Shown: piece by piece, positions 1-6,604 of the stretch
How positions within the stretch are numbered: position 1 is the first letter of the stretch
Layout of the letters: every line of letters begins with the position of its first letter
The notes under the pieces: generated by a model
What the model saw: the letters and a program-made list of their open reading frames with translations, nothing else
What the model was told of the DNA's origin: nothing
Databases searched by the model: none
Position numbers and translations under genes: made by a program
From: Paracoccaceae bacterium
GTDB taxonomy: Bacteria > Pseudomonadota > Alphaproteobacteria > Rhodobacterales > Rhodobacteraceae
Direction of reading: 5' to 3'
DNA: 9,051 nucleotides
Assembly: GCA_004566265.1 (NCBI GenBank)
Contig: SPLB01000040.1
Coordinates: 1-9,051 of the forward strand

Positions 1-229
1 CCTGACGCCGCACAATGGCGTCAATCTCGAGGCGTACAAAGACGACACGCTGCGCGGTTTGGGGGAAATTCTCTTGGGTGCGACCACATTCCGCTTCGAT
101 GGGTCCGACCTGATGCCGGGCGCCGTGGGTGCAGGCAGCTTCTGGACTGGCATGGTTGACTACACCGGCGGCAAACCCGCAGCTGAAGTTGCCGCAGAAA
201 TCCAGTCCAGCTGGGACGCCATCAAGTAA
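1..229 (+). CDS. aglE: AglE, alpha-glucoside ABC transporter substrate-binding protein (3' end only)
   Basis: This is the last 75 codons of a reading frame already open at the left edge (first whole codon at base 2), ending in TAA at 227-229. The residues read like the C-terminal lobe of a periplasmic sugar-binding protein of the extracellular solute-binding family 1 type. They include a region with FDGSDLMPGAVGAGSFWTGM and a final amphipathic helix ending SSWDAIK, a typical finish for these proteins. The protein would bind an alpha-glucoside in the periplasm and deliver it to the AglF/AglG channel. The signal peptide and most of the ligand-binding residues lie outside the window, so the ligand cannot be judged here. 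The identity as AglE rests mainly on position: it sits directly ahead of aglF-aglG-aglA-aglK, the standard order of the operon. Confidence 0.85.
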   Translation, partial: LTPHNGVNLEAYKDDTLRGLGEILLGATTFRFDGSDLMPGAVGAGSFWTGMVDYTGGKPAAEVAAEIQSSWDAIK

Positions 230-260
230 CAGCCAGATGCTGGCTCAATAACCTAATGCG

Positions 261-288
261 AAGGCCCTGCCACAGAGGGCGGGGCCTT
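261..288 (+). promoter_or_regulatory. Intercistronic stem-loop between aglE and aglF
   Basis: An 11-bp stem (AAGGCCCTGCC at 261-271 with GGCGGGGCCTT at 278-288, one T-G wobble) closes a 6-base loop. Only two or three T residues follow, so it is a poor full terminator. Such hairpins after the binding-protein gene of ABC importer operons are known to protect the upstream mRNA end and to terminate partially, which gives more binding protein than permease. That role is inferred here. The stem ends 21 bases before the aglF start and does not cover the aglF ribosome site (299-303). Confidence 0.75.
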
Positions 289-309
289 TCACGCGACTAG
301 GAGTTTTCC

Positions 310-1314
310 ATGAATCCGGTCATGCTAGGCCTGATCACCATCGTAACCGGGGTGGTAGGCTGCATTGGATATTTTTTCCTTTCAAATCTCATCCTTGATG
401 CCGTGTTGCCCGCGCGCGGTCCCAATGCCGGGCGCAATATCAACCGCGCCAATTTGATCCGACCGTGGCTGTTTCTGCTGCCCGCTCTCACGGCGCTGAG
501 CCTGTATCTTGCCTATCCGGTGATTGAGACCCTGCGCCTGTCGCTGTTGGACCGTGTACAGGGCGGTGGTTATGTCTGGGCCGGGTTTGACAACTATTCC
601 CAGATGCTGGGCGAACCAAAGTTCTGGGAAGCCATGCGCAACAATTTGCTGTGGCTGATTGTGGTGCCTGCGGCCGCAACTGCGCTGGGTCTTTTGGTTG
701 CACAACTCACCGACCGGATCGCTTGGGGCAATATTGCGAAGTCGTTGATCTTTATGCCGATGGCGATTTCCTTTGTGGGGGCCTCGGTGATCTGGAAGCT
801 GGTCTATGATGCGCGGCCCGAGGGTTCGGATCAGATTGGTGTTCTGAACGCGCTTTATGTCTGGATGTCGGGTGAGGGCCCGCAGACGTGGCTAACGTTT
901 CCGTTCTGGAACAACTTCTTCCTGATGGTGGTGCTGATCTGGATCCAGACCGGGTTTGCCATGGTCATCCTGTCGGCTGCCCTGCGGGGGATCCCGGAAG
1001 AAACCGTGGAGGCCGCAATCCTTGATGGGGCCAACCCGTTTCAAGTTTTCTTCCGCATTAAGGTACCGCAGATCAAAAACACAATCCTTGTGGTCTGGAC
1101 CACGATCACCGTCACCGTGCTCAAGGTCTTTGACATTGTCTTTGCCATGACCAACGGCCAGTGGGAGACACAGGTTCTAGCCAACTACATGTATGACAAG
1201 ATGTTCCGCGCCAATGACTGGGGCGTGGGGTCGGCTGCGGCCATGGTGGTCATGCTTCTTGTGACACCGATCCTTGTCTGGAACGTGCGCAACGCGCGCC
1301 GCGAGATGCGCTGA
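310..1314 (+). CDS. aglF: AglF, alpha-glucoside ABC transporter inner-membrane permease
   Basis: This 334-residue integral membrane protein of the MalF/binding-protein-dependent permease class forms half of the transport channel with AglG. Hydrophobic segments are visible at about residues 5-28, 51-72, 112-134, 144-164, 200-224, 256-280 and 308-324. The cytoplasmic EAA loop, which docks onto the ATPase AglK, is clear at residues 234-253 (EAAILDGANPFQVFFRIKVP), with the conserved Gly at 240. The start at 310 is supported by AGGAG at 299-303, six bases upstream. The extra N-terminal membrane segment ahead of the motif RPWLFLLPA (51-59) is part of the protein, since no other good start lies between. 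The gene follows aglE after an 80-base gap holding a stem-loop and precedes aglG by eight bases. The assignment to alpha-glucosides rests on the neighbouring aglA and on overall resemblance to AglF proteins. Confidence 0.92.
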   Translation: MNPVMLGLITIVTGVVGCIGYFFLSNLILDAVLPARGPNAGRNINRANLIRPWLFLLPALTALSLYLAYPVIETLRLSLLDRVQGGGYVWAGFDNYSQMLGEPKFWEAMRNNLLWLIVVPAAATALGLLVAQLTDRIAWGNIAKSLIFMPMAISFVGASVIWKLVYDARPEGSDQIGVLNALYVWMSGEGPQTWLTFPFWNNFFLMVVLIWIQTGFAMVILSAALRGIPEETVEAAILDGANPFQVFFRIKVPQIKNTILVVWTTITVTVLKVFDIVFAMTNGQWETQVLANYMYDKMFRANDWGVGSAAAMVVMLLVTPILVWNVRNARREMR

Positions 1315-1322
1315 GGGAGCAA

Positions 1323-2471
1323 ATGGACAATATTGCAGGACAGCGGTCCACGCTCACGTGGATCGTACATATCACCGTTGCCGCGCTTGTTGCGCTGTGG
1401 CTTTTTCCCACCGTCGGTTTGTTCGTGTCGTCCTTTCGGACCGGCGACCAAATCTCGGCCTCAGGATGGTGGCGCGCGCTTGGTTCGTCCGAACAGAACC
1501 TGACCTTCCGCGCTGCTGCACCGGATACACAGGAAGAAGAGGGCGGTCTCTATGTGATCGAAGGCAACCTCTTTGACGGCGGCGAACCGCTGAATGTGAG
1601 CGCTTGGGGTATCAGTGCCCGTGCCGTCGACGCGTTTGAGCCCGGAACCACTGCAGAGTTGCGCAAAGGCGGAACCATAACGCTGTCGCCGGATGGCAGC
1701 TATCGGATGGAAAACTCCGAGCCCTTCACGGGTAAGCGTGGGCAACGGATCTTTATAGCGGCTGTCGTCGCGCCCGAGTTCACGCTGGAGAACTACAACA
1801 ACCTTTTGTTCGAGGCCGGGCAGGGCGAAGGGATGGGAGAGGCGTTCATCAATACGCTCACCGTGACCATTCCTGCGACGATTATTCCCATACTGGTGGC
1901 AGCCTTCGCGGCCTACGCGCTGGCATGGATGGAGTTTCCGGGCCGGGCTCTTTTGATTGCCATTATCGTGGGCCTGCTGGTGGTGCCGCTTCAGTTGGCG
2001 CTGATCCCGCTGCTTAAGCTGCACCTCGGGATTGGCATTGGCAAAGGCTATCTGGGCGTCTGGATGGCGCACACCGGATTTGGCATGCCACTGGCGATCT
2101 ACCTGCTGCGCAACTACATGGCCGGGCTGCCCCGTGACCTGATTGAAAACGCCCGTGTGGATGGCGCAACCGAGTTTCAGATCTTTACCAAACTGATCCT
2201 CCCTCTCAGCTTCCCGGCTTTGGCCTCCTTTGCGATTTTCCAGTTCCTGTGGACCTGGAATGACCTTTTGGTCGCCAAGGTCTTTTTAATCGACTCCACC
2301 GGTCAAACCACCGTCATGACCGCCCGTATTGTCGAAATGCTGGGCACCCGGGGCGGCAACTGGGAAATCCTCGCCACGGCGGCTTTTGTCTCAATTGCCG
2401 TGCCGCTGGCGGTCTTCTTCGCAATGCAACGCTATCTGGTGCGCGGCCTACTGGCTGGCTCCGTCAAGTAA
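1323..2471 (+). CDS. aglG: AglG, alpha-glucoside ABC transporter inner-membrane permease with a large periplasmic insert
   Basis: This 382-residue permease of the MalG class is the partner of AglF. Membrane segments are seen near residues 16-37, 177-200, 207-232, 242-262, 298-320 and 351-371. The EAA loop that contacts AglK is at about 275-294 (ENARVDGATEFQIFTKLILP). Ordinary MalG-type permeases are about 280-300 residues long. The difference is a hydrophilic, acidic and strand-rich stretch of about 130 residues between the first two membrane segments (40-170), which should lie in the periplasm. As I recall, rhizobial AglG has a similar length, so this looks like a family trait rather than a fusion. 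The start at 1323 lies eight bases after the aglF stop, with GAGGGAG at 1313-1319 overlapping that stop, which suggests translational coupling. aglA follows after 19 bases. Confidence 0.92.
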   Translation: MDNIAGQRSTLTWIVHITVAALVALWLFPTVGLFVSSFRTGDQISASGWWRALGSSEQNLTFRAAAPDTQEEEGGLYVIEGNLFDGGEPLNVSAWGISARAVDAFEPGTTAELRKGGTITLSPDGSYRMENSEPFTGKRGQRIFIAAVVAPEFTLENYNNLLFEAGQGEGMGEAFINTLTVTIPATIIPILVAAFAAYALAWMEFPGRALLIAIIVGLLVVPLQLALIPLLKLHLGIGIGKGYLGVWMAHTGFGMPLAIYLLRNYMAGLPRDLIENARVDGATEFQIFTKLILPLSFPALASFAIFQFLWTWNDLLVAKVFLIDSTGQTTVMTARIVEMLGTRGGNWEILATAAFVSIAVPLAVFFAMQRYLVRGLLAGSVK

Positions 2472-2480
2472 ATATGGGTC

Positions 2481-2486
2481 AAGGTG
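2481..2486 (+). promoter_or_regulatory. Ribosome-binding site that sets the aglA start
   Basis: AAGGTG at 2481-2486 lies in the 19-base gap after aglG. From AAGG the spacing is six bases to the ATG at 2491 and twelve to the next in-frame ATG at 2497. The site favours 2491 and argues against the longer frame open from 2329, whose first 54 codons overlap aglG. Confidence 0.6.
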
Positions 2487-2490
2487 CCTG

Positions 2491-4140
2491 ATGAATATGC
2501 AATCCAAAGTTGAACAGAACCCCTCGCTTGCGGCCAATCCCGACTGGTGGAAAGGCGGCGTGATCTATCAGATTTACCCGCGCTCTTTCCAAGACAGCAA
2601 CGGTGACGGCATTGGCGACCTGCCGGGGATCACCCAGCGCCTGCCTTACATCGCCTCGCTGGGGGTGGACGCGATCTGGATCTCGCCGTTCTTTAAATCG
2701 CCGATGAAAGACTTCGGTTATGACGTCAGCGATTATCGCGACGTTGACCCGATGTTCGGCACGCTTGATGACTTCAAAGAGCTGCTGCGCGCCGCGCATA
2801 GCCTTGGTTTGCGGGTGATGATTGACCTGGTGCTATCGCATACCTCGGATGTGCATCCGTGGTTTGCCGCCAGTCGCGCCAGCCGCGACAATGACAAATC
2901 CGATTGGTACGTCTGGGCCGATGCCCAGCCCGATGGCACGCCGCCCAACAACTGGCTGTCGATCTTTGGTGGCTCCGCTTGGCAATGGGACACCCGCCGG
3001 GAACAATACTATCTGCACAACTTCCTGAGCGAACAGCCGGATCTGAACTTTCACAGCCCAGATGTGCAGGATGCGCTGCTGGATGTGGCACGGTTCTGGC
3101 TGGAGTTGGGGGTGGATGGTTTCCGTCTGGACACCATCAACTTCTACTTTCACGATGCCAAATTGCGCAGCAACCCGGCGCTCAGTGCCGAGGCACGCAA
3201 CGCTTCCATTGCGCCTTCGGTCAACCCCTACAACTATCAAGACCACCTCTACTCCAAGAACCAGCCCGAGAACCTTGCATTCCTTGAGCGGTTGCGCGCG
3301 CTGTGCGACGACTACGAGGGGCGTGCCTGTCTGGGCGAAGTCGGAGACGCACAACGTGGTTTGGAGATCATGGGAGAGTACACCAGCGGCGATAATCGCA
3401 TGCACATGTGTTATGGGTTCGAGTTCCTGGAAGACAAACCCTTGACTGCCACCTTTGTGAAAGAGGTTTTTGACCGTCTGGAGGCAGTGTCTCCCGAAGC
3501 CTGGGCCTGCTGGGCGTTCTCCAACCACGATGTTGAACGCTTTTCCTCGCGCTGGAACCTGTCGGCGACCGCGCTGCGCACGCATATCACCCTGATGATG
3601 TGTCTGCGTGGGTCGGCGTGCCTGTATCAGGGCGAAGAGCTGGGCCTGGAGGAAGCCGATGTGGCCTTTGAGGACTTGCAAGATCCCTATGGCATTGAGT
3701 TCTGGCCTGAATTCAAAGGCCGCGACGGCTGCCGAACGCCGATGGTTTGGGAAACCCAGGCCGAAAGCGCGGGCTTTGGTGCGTCCGAGACTTGGCTGCC
3801 CGTCAGCTCTGAACATGCAGCGATGGCAGTGGACCGGCAGGAAGCCGACCCTGAAGCACTGCTGCACCACTACCGCCGTGCCATTGCCCTGCGCAAGGCC
3901 CACCCGGCTCTGTCAGTTGGCGAAACCACATGGATGGAAGCCAAGGGCAGTGTGCTGAGCATGATCCGCAAACACGAAGGATCTGAGATCCTCTGTGTTA
4001 CCAATCTCTCTGGCGTGGCCGCATCTGCGACCTTGCCTGCGGGAAATTGGGTGTCGATTGCGGATGATCTGGGCGGGCAAGCGCCACAACGCGATCTGGA
4101 GCCTTGGGGCTTTATCGTCGCCACCAAAAAGGACGCGTAA
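2491..4140 (+). CDS. aglA: AglA, cytoplasmic GH13 alpha-glucosidase
   Basis: This 549-residue enzyme of glycoside hydrolase family 13 resembles the oligo-1,6-glucosidase/alpha-glucosidase branch, probably subfamily GH13_23. It hydrolyses terminal alpha-glucosidic bonds with retention of configuration. The barrel starts at WWKGGVIYQIYPRSF (19-33). It continues with the metal-site-like DSNGDGIGD (35-43) and the conserved region IDLVLSHTSD (111-120). The catalytic residues are all present: nucleophile Asp214 in GFRLD, general acid/base Glu283 in CLGEVGD, and transition-state stabiliser Asp347 in FSNHDVERF. GEELG (381-385) and a C-terminal beta domain follow. There is no signal peptide, so the enzyme acts on sugar already imported by AglEFGK. 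The length is normal for the family. Specificity (sucrose, maltose, trehalose or a glucosylated osmolyte) cannot be fixed from these motifs. Confidence 0.93.
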   Translation: MNMQSKVEQNPSLAANPDWWKGGVIYQIYPRSFQDSNGDGIGDLPGITQRLPYIASLGVDAIWISPFFKSPMKDFGYDVSDYRDVDPMFGTLDDFKELLRAAHSLGLRVMIDLVLSHTSDVHPWFAASRASRDNDKSDWYVWADAQPDGTPPNNWLSIFGGSAWQWDTRREQYYLHNFLSEQPDLNFHSPDVQDALLDVARFWLELGVDGFRLDTINFYFHDAKLRSNPALSAEARNASIAPSVNPYNYQDHLYSKNQPENLAFLERLRALCDDYEGRACLGEVGDAQRGLEIMGEYTSGDNRMHMCYGFEFLEDKPLTATFVKEVFDRLEAVSPEAWACWAFSNHDVERFSSRWNLSATALRTHITLMMCLRGSACLYQGEELGLEEADVAFEDLQDPYGIEFWPEFKGRDGCRTPMVWETQAESAGFGASETWLPVSSEHAAMAVDRQEADPEALLHHYRRAIALRKAHPALSVGETTWMEAKGSVLSMIRKHEGSEILCVTNLSGVAASATLPAGNWVSIADDLGGQAPQRDLEPWGFIVATKKDA

Positions 4141-4144
4141 CCTA

Positions 4145-5239
4145 ATGGCAGAGTTGAAGCTAACAAATGTGGCCAAAACCTATGCGGGGTCTGTTGATGT
4201 GCTGCGGGACATTAACCTTGACATCGCGCAAGGCGAGCTGATTGTTTTTGTTGGTCCCTCAGGTTGTGGCAAGTCGACCTTGTTACGCATGATTGCAGGG
4301 CTTGAGAAGATCACTGGCGGCACGCTGGAAATCGAAGGCGATGTCATGAATGATGTCCCGCCCGCCCAGCGGGGGATCGCCATGGTGTTCCAGTCTTATG
4401 CGCTGTATCCGCATCTGACCGTGCGCGAAAACATGGCCTTCGCCCTGAAGATTGCAAAGAAACCGAAACCAGAGATCGACGCGGCCATTGAGCGCGCCGC
4501 GAAGATCCTGCAACTCGATGATTATCTGGACCGCCTGCCTAAAGCCCTGTCGGGTGGACAGCGCCAACGGGTTGCCATCGGCCGGTCGATTGTGCGAGAT
4601 CCCAAGGTCTATCTGTTTGACGAGCCGCTCTCCAATCTGGACGCCGCGCTGCGGGTTGCAACTCGTATCGAGATCGCGCGTTTGAAGGAAAGCATGCCCG
4701 ACAGTACCATGATCTATGTAACCCATGATCAGGTGGAGGCCATGACGCTGGCCAGCCGCATTGTTGTTTTGGCCAACAAAGGCATTGCGCAGGTGGGCAC
4801 CCCGCTCGAGCTTTATGAGACACCGGAAAACGAATTTGTGGCGCAATTCATTGGCTCTCCTGCGATGAACCTGTTGCCCGGCGAAATCACAGCCACCGGT
4901 GAGACCACAACCATTGCGCTGGAGGCAGGCGGAAGCGCTGTTTCCACCATCCCAACGCAGCCTTCACAACAGGGTCTGCGCGTCAATGTAGGCGTGCGTC
5001 CGGAAGATTTGGTGCAAACCGATGGACCGCCGCTGTTTGAAGGCACCGTGGATTTCACCGAGGCTCTGGGCGAGGTGACATTGCTGTATGTAGATCGTCC
5101 CGACGGCGGCGATCAGCTGATCGCGAAACTACCCGGAATCCACAAGGACCTGCGCGGCGTCGCGGTGAAACTGGCTGCCGATCCGGCCAAGCTGCACCTC
5201 TTCGCAAATGGTCAGTCGCTGCGTCCCAAAGTAGGCTGA
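4145..5239 (+). CDS. aglK: AglK, alpha-glucoside ABC transporter ATP-binding protein
   Basis: This 364-residue MalK/UgpC-type ATPase powers import through AglF-AglG. The nucleotide-binding domain is complete: Walker A GPSGCGKST (37-45), Q-loop Gln83 in VFQSYALYPHLTV, signature LSGGQ (135-139), Walker B YLFDEP (156-161) with catalytic Glu160, D-loop SNLDAALR (163-170) and switch His194. The C-terminal regulatory OB/TOBE part (about 235-364) contains VRPEDL (284-289), typical of MalK-like subunits. The start at 4145 lies four bases after the aglA stop, with AAAGGA at 4128-4133 inside the end of aglA. The frame is also open upstream from 3995, but that part overlaps aglA and is shadow. It is the last gene of the operon and converges with the glutathione S-transferase gene three bases away. 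Confidence 0.94.
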   Translation: MAELKLTNVAKTYAGSVDVLRDINLDIAQGELIVFVGPSGCGKSTLLRMIAGLEKITGGTLEIEGDVMNDVPPAQRGIAMVFQSYALYPHLTVRENMAFALKIAKKPKPEIDAAIERAAKILQLDDYLDRLPKALSGGQRQRVAIGRSIVRDPKVYLFDEPLSNLDAALRVATRIEIARLKESMPDSTMIYVTHDQVEAMTLASRIVVLANKGIAQVGTPLELYETPENEFVAQFIGSPAMNLLPGEITATGETTTIALEAGGSAVSTIPTQPSQQGLRVNVGVRPEDLVQTDGPPLFEGTVDFTEALGEVTLLYVDRPDGGDQLIAKLPGIHKDLRGVAVKLAADPAKLHLFANGQSLRPKVG

Positions 5240-5242
5240 CCC

Positions 5243-5884
5243 TTAGGCGTCGCCGAACCAGATCGGCGACGTGTCCTCTCTCCAGGGGCGCTGTTTTTCC
5301 ATAACCTGCAAAAAAGTCGCACTATGCAGGAACCGGTTCAGCCAGGTCCCTAGATGCGGCCAGTCCTGCGCATCAAACCAAGCGCGGTCAATCAAGGCAA
5401 ACTGGCGCACAAACGGGAGGATAGCATAATCCGCAAGGCGCAGGTCTTTACCCATAAGCCAGCCCTGAGACGACAAACGCCGGTTCAGATCATGCAGGAA
5501 ACCAGAGGCTTTTGCGCGCTCTTCGTCGGGGTTTAGGTCCGGATAGCGGGTCGTGTATTTTGTGTGATCCAGCGCGGCCTTGAATGGACCGTCGTTGTGG
5601 CTGATCAGTTCCCAACCCTCAGTCGACATGTCCAAAAGCAGATGCGGATCATGGTTTTCCAAGGCCCAGACCATAATTTCCAGACTTTCATCAATCACCC
5701 GGTCGCCAAGTTTCAGGCAAGGCACAGTTGCCGTTGGTGAGGTATCCAGAAATGCCTGCGGCTTGTCACGCAACCGCGGGATGTCGCGCAGCTCCACCCT
5801 GACCCCGGCAGAGAGAATGGCGAGGCGTGCGCGTATCGCATAAGGGCAACGGCGAAAGGACCAAAGGATCGGTGTCTGCATCAT
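5243..5884 (-). CDS. Glutathione S-transferase, omega-like (CPYA active site)
   Basis: This 213-residue protein has a thioredoxin-fold N-terminal domain (about 4-80) and a helical C-terminal domain (about 90-205). The N-terminal part has the motif FRRCPYAIRAR (10-20), whose Cys13-Pro-Tyr-Ala resembles the active site of omega-class transferases and a monothiol glutaredoxin centre, not the usual Tyr or Ser. The cis-proline TVP (53-55) and the glutathione-contacting Glu66-Ser67 are present. In the C-terminal domain the LRLADYAI segment (148-155) with Asp152 fits the helix N-cap region of GSTs. Such enzymes usually act as thiol transferases or reductive deglutathionylating enzymes; the substrate is unknown. 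Two adjacent ATG codons (5884 and 5881) could start it, and a stop at 5900-5902 prevents a longer frame. No good ribosome site is seen. A weak TTGACC/TACACC promoter pair (5915-5920 and 5891-5896, minus strand) would give an almost leaderless mRNA. Confidence 0.88.
   Translation of the reverse strand: MMQTPILWSFRRCPYAIRARLAILSAGVRVELRDIPRLRDKPQAFLDTSPTATVPCLKLGDRVIDESLEIMVWALENHDPHLLLDMSTEGWELISHNDGPFKAALDHTKYTTRYPDLNPDEERAKASGFLHDLNRRLSSQGWLMGKDLRLADYAILPFVRQFALIDRAWFDAQDWPHLGTWLNRFLHSATFLQVMEKQRPWREDTSPIWFGDA
5248..5271. terminator. Candidate two-way terminator hairpin between convergent genes
   Basis: A perfect 9-bp inverted repeat (CGTCGCCGA at 5248-5256, TCGGCGACG at 5263-5271) closes a 6-base loop. 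It starts nine bases after the aglK stop and lies wholly within the last codons of the minus-strand glutathione S-transferase gene. With only three bases between the two stop codons, any terminator for aglK must lie inside the opposing gene. Neither side has a run of T, so efficiency is doubtful. It may instead act as an mRNA 3'-end stabiliser. Confidence 0.5.
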
Positions 5885-5991
5885 GCCGCCGGTGTAGCCT
5901 CATCTGCCGGTGCGGGTCAAACGTGATGGCAGCGCCAAGGGGCAGCCTGCGTAGCCTAGCAGGTGAGCGCATAGCGCGACCATTTGGGCTC

Positions 5992-6056
5992 GGTCCGAAA
6001 TAAACGCTTACTAGTTTTGGACCTGTGCAGTAAACCGATGCATTTCGCGGTCCAAA
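5992..6056. repeat. Three GGTCC(A/G)AA motifs in alternating orientation
   Basis: GGTCCGAA occurs at 5992-5999. Its inverted form TTTGGACC is at 6016-6023, and GGTCCAAA is at 6049-6056. The second and third copies form a perfect 8-bp inverted repeat 25 bases apart. The first and second form a 9-bp one (5992-6000 with 6015-6023, one G-T pair) with a 14-base loop. The two pairings share the middle copy and exclude each other. The middle copy overlaps the stop codon (6011-6013, minus) of the coding remnant, so this could be that gene's old terminator or an operator cluster. Confidence 0.45.
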
Positions 6057-6288
6057 TCGATCTTTTGGGTAAACTGCTTGCGAACTAGATCATTTATCAG
6101 GGGCGCCAGTTGCTGCGAGATATCCTGAGGGCTGGAGGCGGTCGCGGCGTCCGCGTCGCGTAAAATGCATCAATGCAGACGCTGGATGTATCAGGGCTGT
6201 CGCCCGCCAACGCATCGAACTTTTTCTGGTGGTGCGGGGTGGCGTCGAGCTGGCCCGGGAAAACGGCCCGAAAGGAGGTTGCGGTTTC
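6011..6288 (-). pseudogene. Frameshifted minus-strand coding remnant of unknown family
   Basis: On the minus strand, bases 6169 down to 6011 form an open frame of 52 codons ending in TAG. It reads like the C-terminus of a soluble protein (SSPQDISQQLAPLINDLVRK, then EMHRFTAQVQN) but has no start codon at its head. In the neighbouring frame, bases 6288 down to about 6163 read equally protein-like (FPGQLDATPHHQKKFDALAG and onwards). The two segments join if one T is restored in the TTTT run at 6165-6162, giving a junction IDAFLRDADAAT. The joined sequence is about 93 codons long and is closed upstream by an in-frame TGA (6291-6289), so the 5' end is missing or destroyed. I do not recognise the family. 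The interpretation as a pseudogene is inference from how the frames read; a chance open frame remains possible. Confidence 0.35.
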
Positions 6289-6575
6289 TCACATCGCTTT
6301 GGCGACGTACCGATTTACAAAAGTAACGGATAGGTCGGATCTCGGTGCGGTGCCCCCAGCGCCGACACGCGAACCTCGTGAGTTTCCCAGCTATTGGAAA
6401 ATTGGCGCCCAAGATGTCGATTTAGCCATGCAGTTCAAACTATGGGCCACGGATCATCCATTTACGTTTAGAAACAATTTTTGCAACTGTCGGGAATGGC
6501 GGGGTTCGAAGATGCCATTCGGATCGTGGATTTTGCAGGAGCTGTTGAACGCAAGGCAGCTATGCAGTGAAAAAG

Positions 6576-6604
6576 TTAAATGTAAAGGCGATTGTCTATA
6601 TACT
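6576..6604 (+). promoter_or_regulatory. Putative helicase promoter
   Basis: TATACT at 6599-6604 matches the -10 consensus at five of six positions. TTAAAT at 6576-6581 is a weak -35 match, 17 bases upstream. The surrounding AT-richness supports a promoter. Transcription would start near 6611 and give a leader of about 85 bases before the helicase ATG at 6696. Long leaders are common for cold-induced DEAD-box helicase genes, but no cold-shock motif is recognised here. Confidence 0.4.

Noticed and set aside
2329..2490. 54-codon upstream extension of the aglA frame
   Set aside because: It overlaps the end of aglG in another frame, does not resemble GH13 enzymes, and a good ribosome site precedes ATG 2491.
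2833..3903. 356-codon open frame on the minus strand inside aglA
   Set aside because: It is a shadow frame opposite a gene with complete catalytic motifs; its sequence has no recognisable domain.
5946..5963. CCTGC/GCAGG inverted repeat upstream of the glutathione S-transferase gene
   Set aside because: A five-base stem with an eight-base loop is expected by chance in DNA of this composition.
6271..6279. Perfect Shine-Dalgarno-like AAAGGAGGT
   Set aside because: No ATG, GTG or TTG lies at a usable distance downstream, so it cannot start a gene there.
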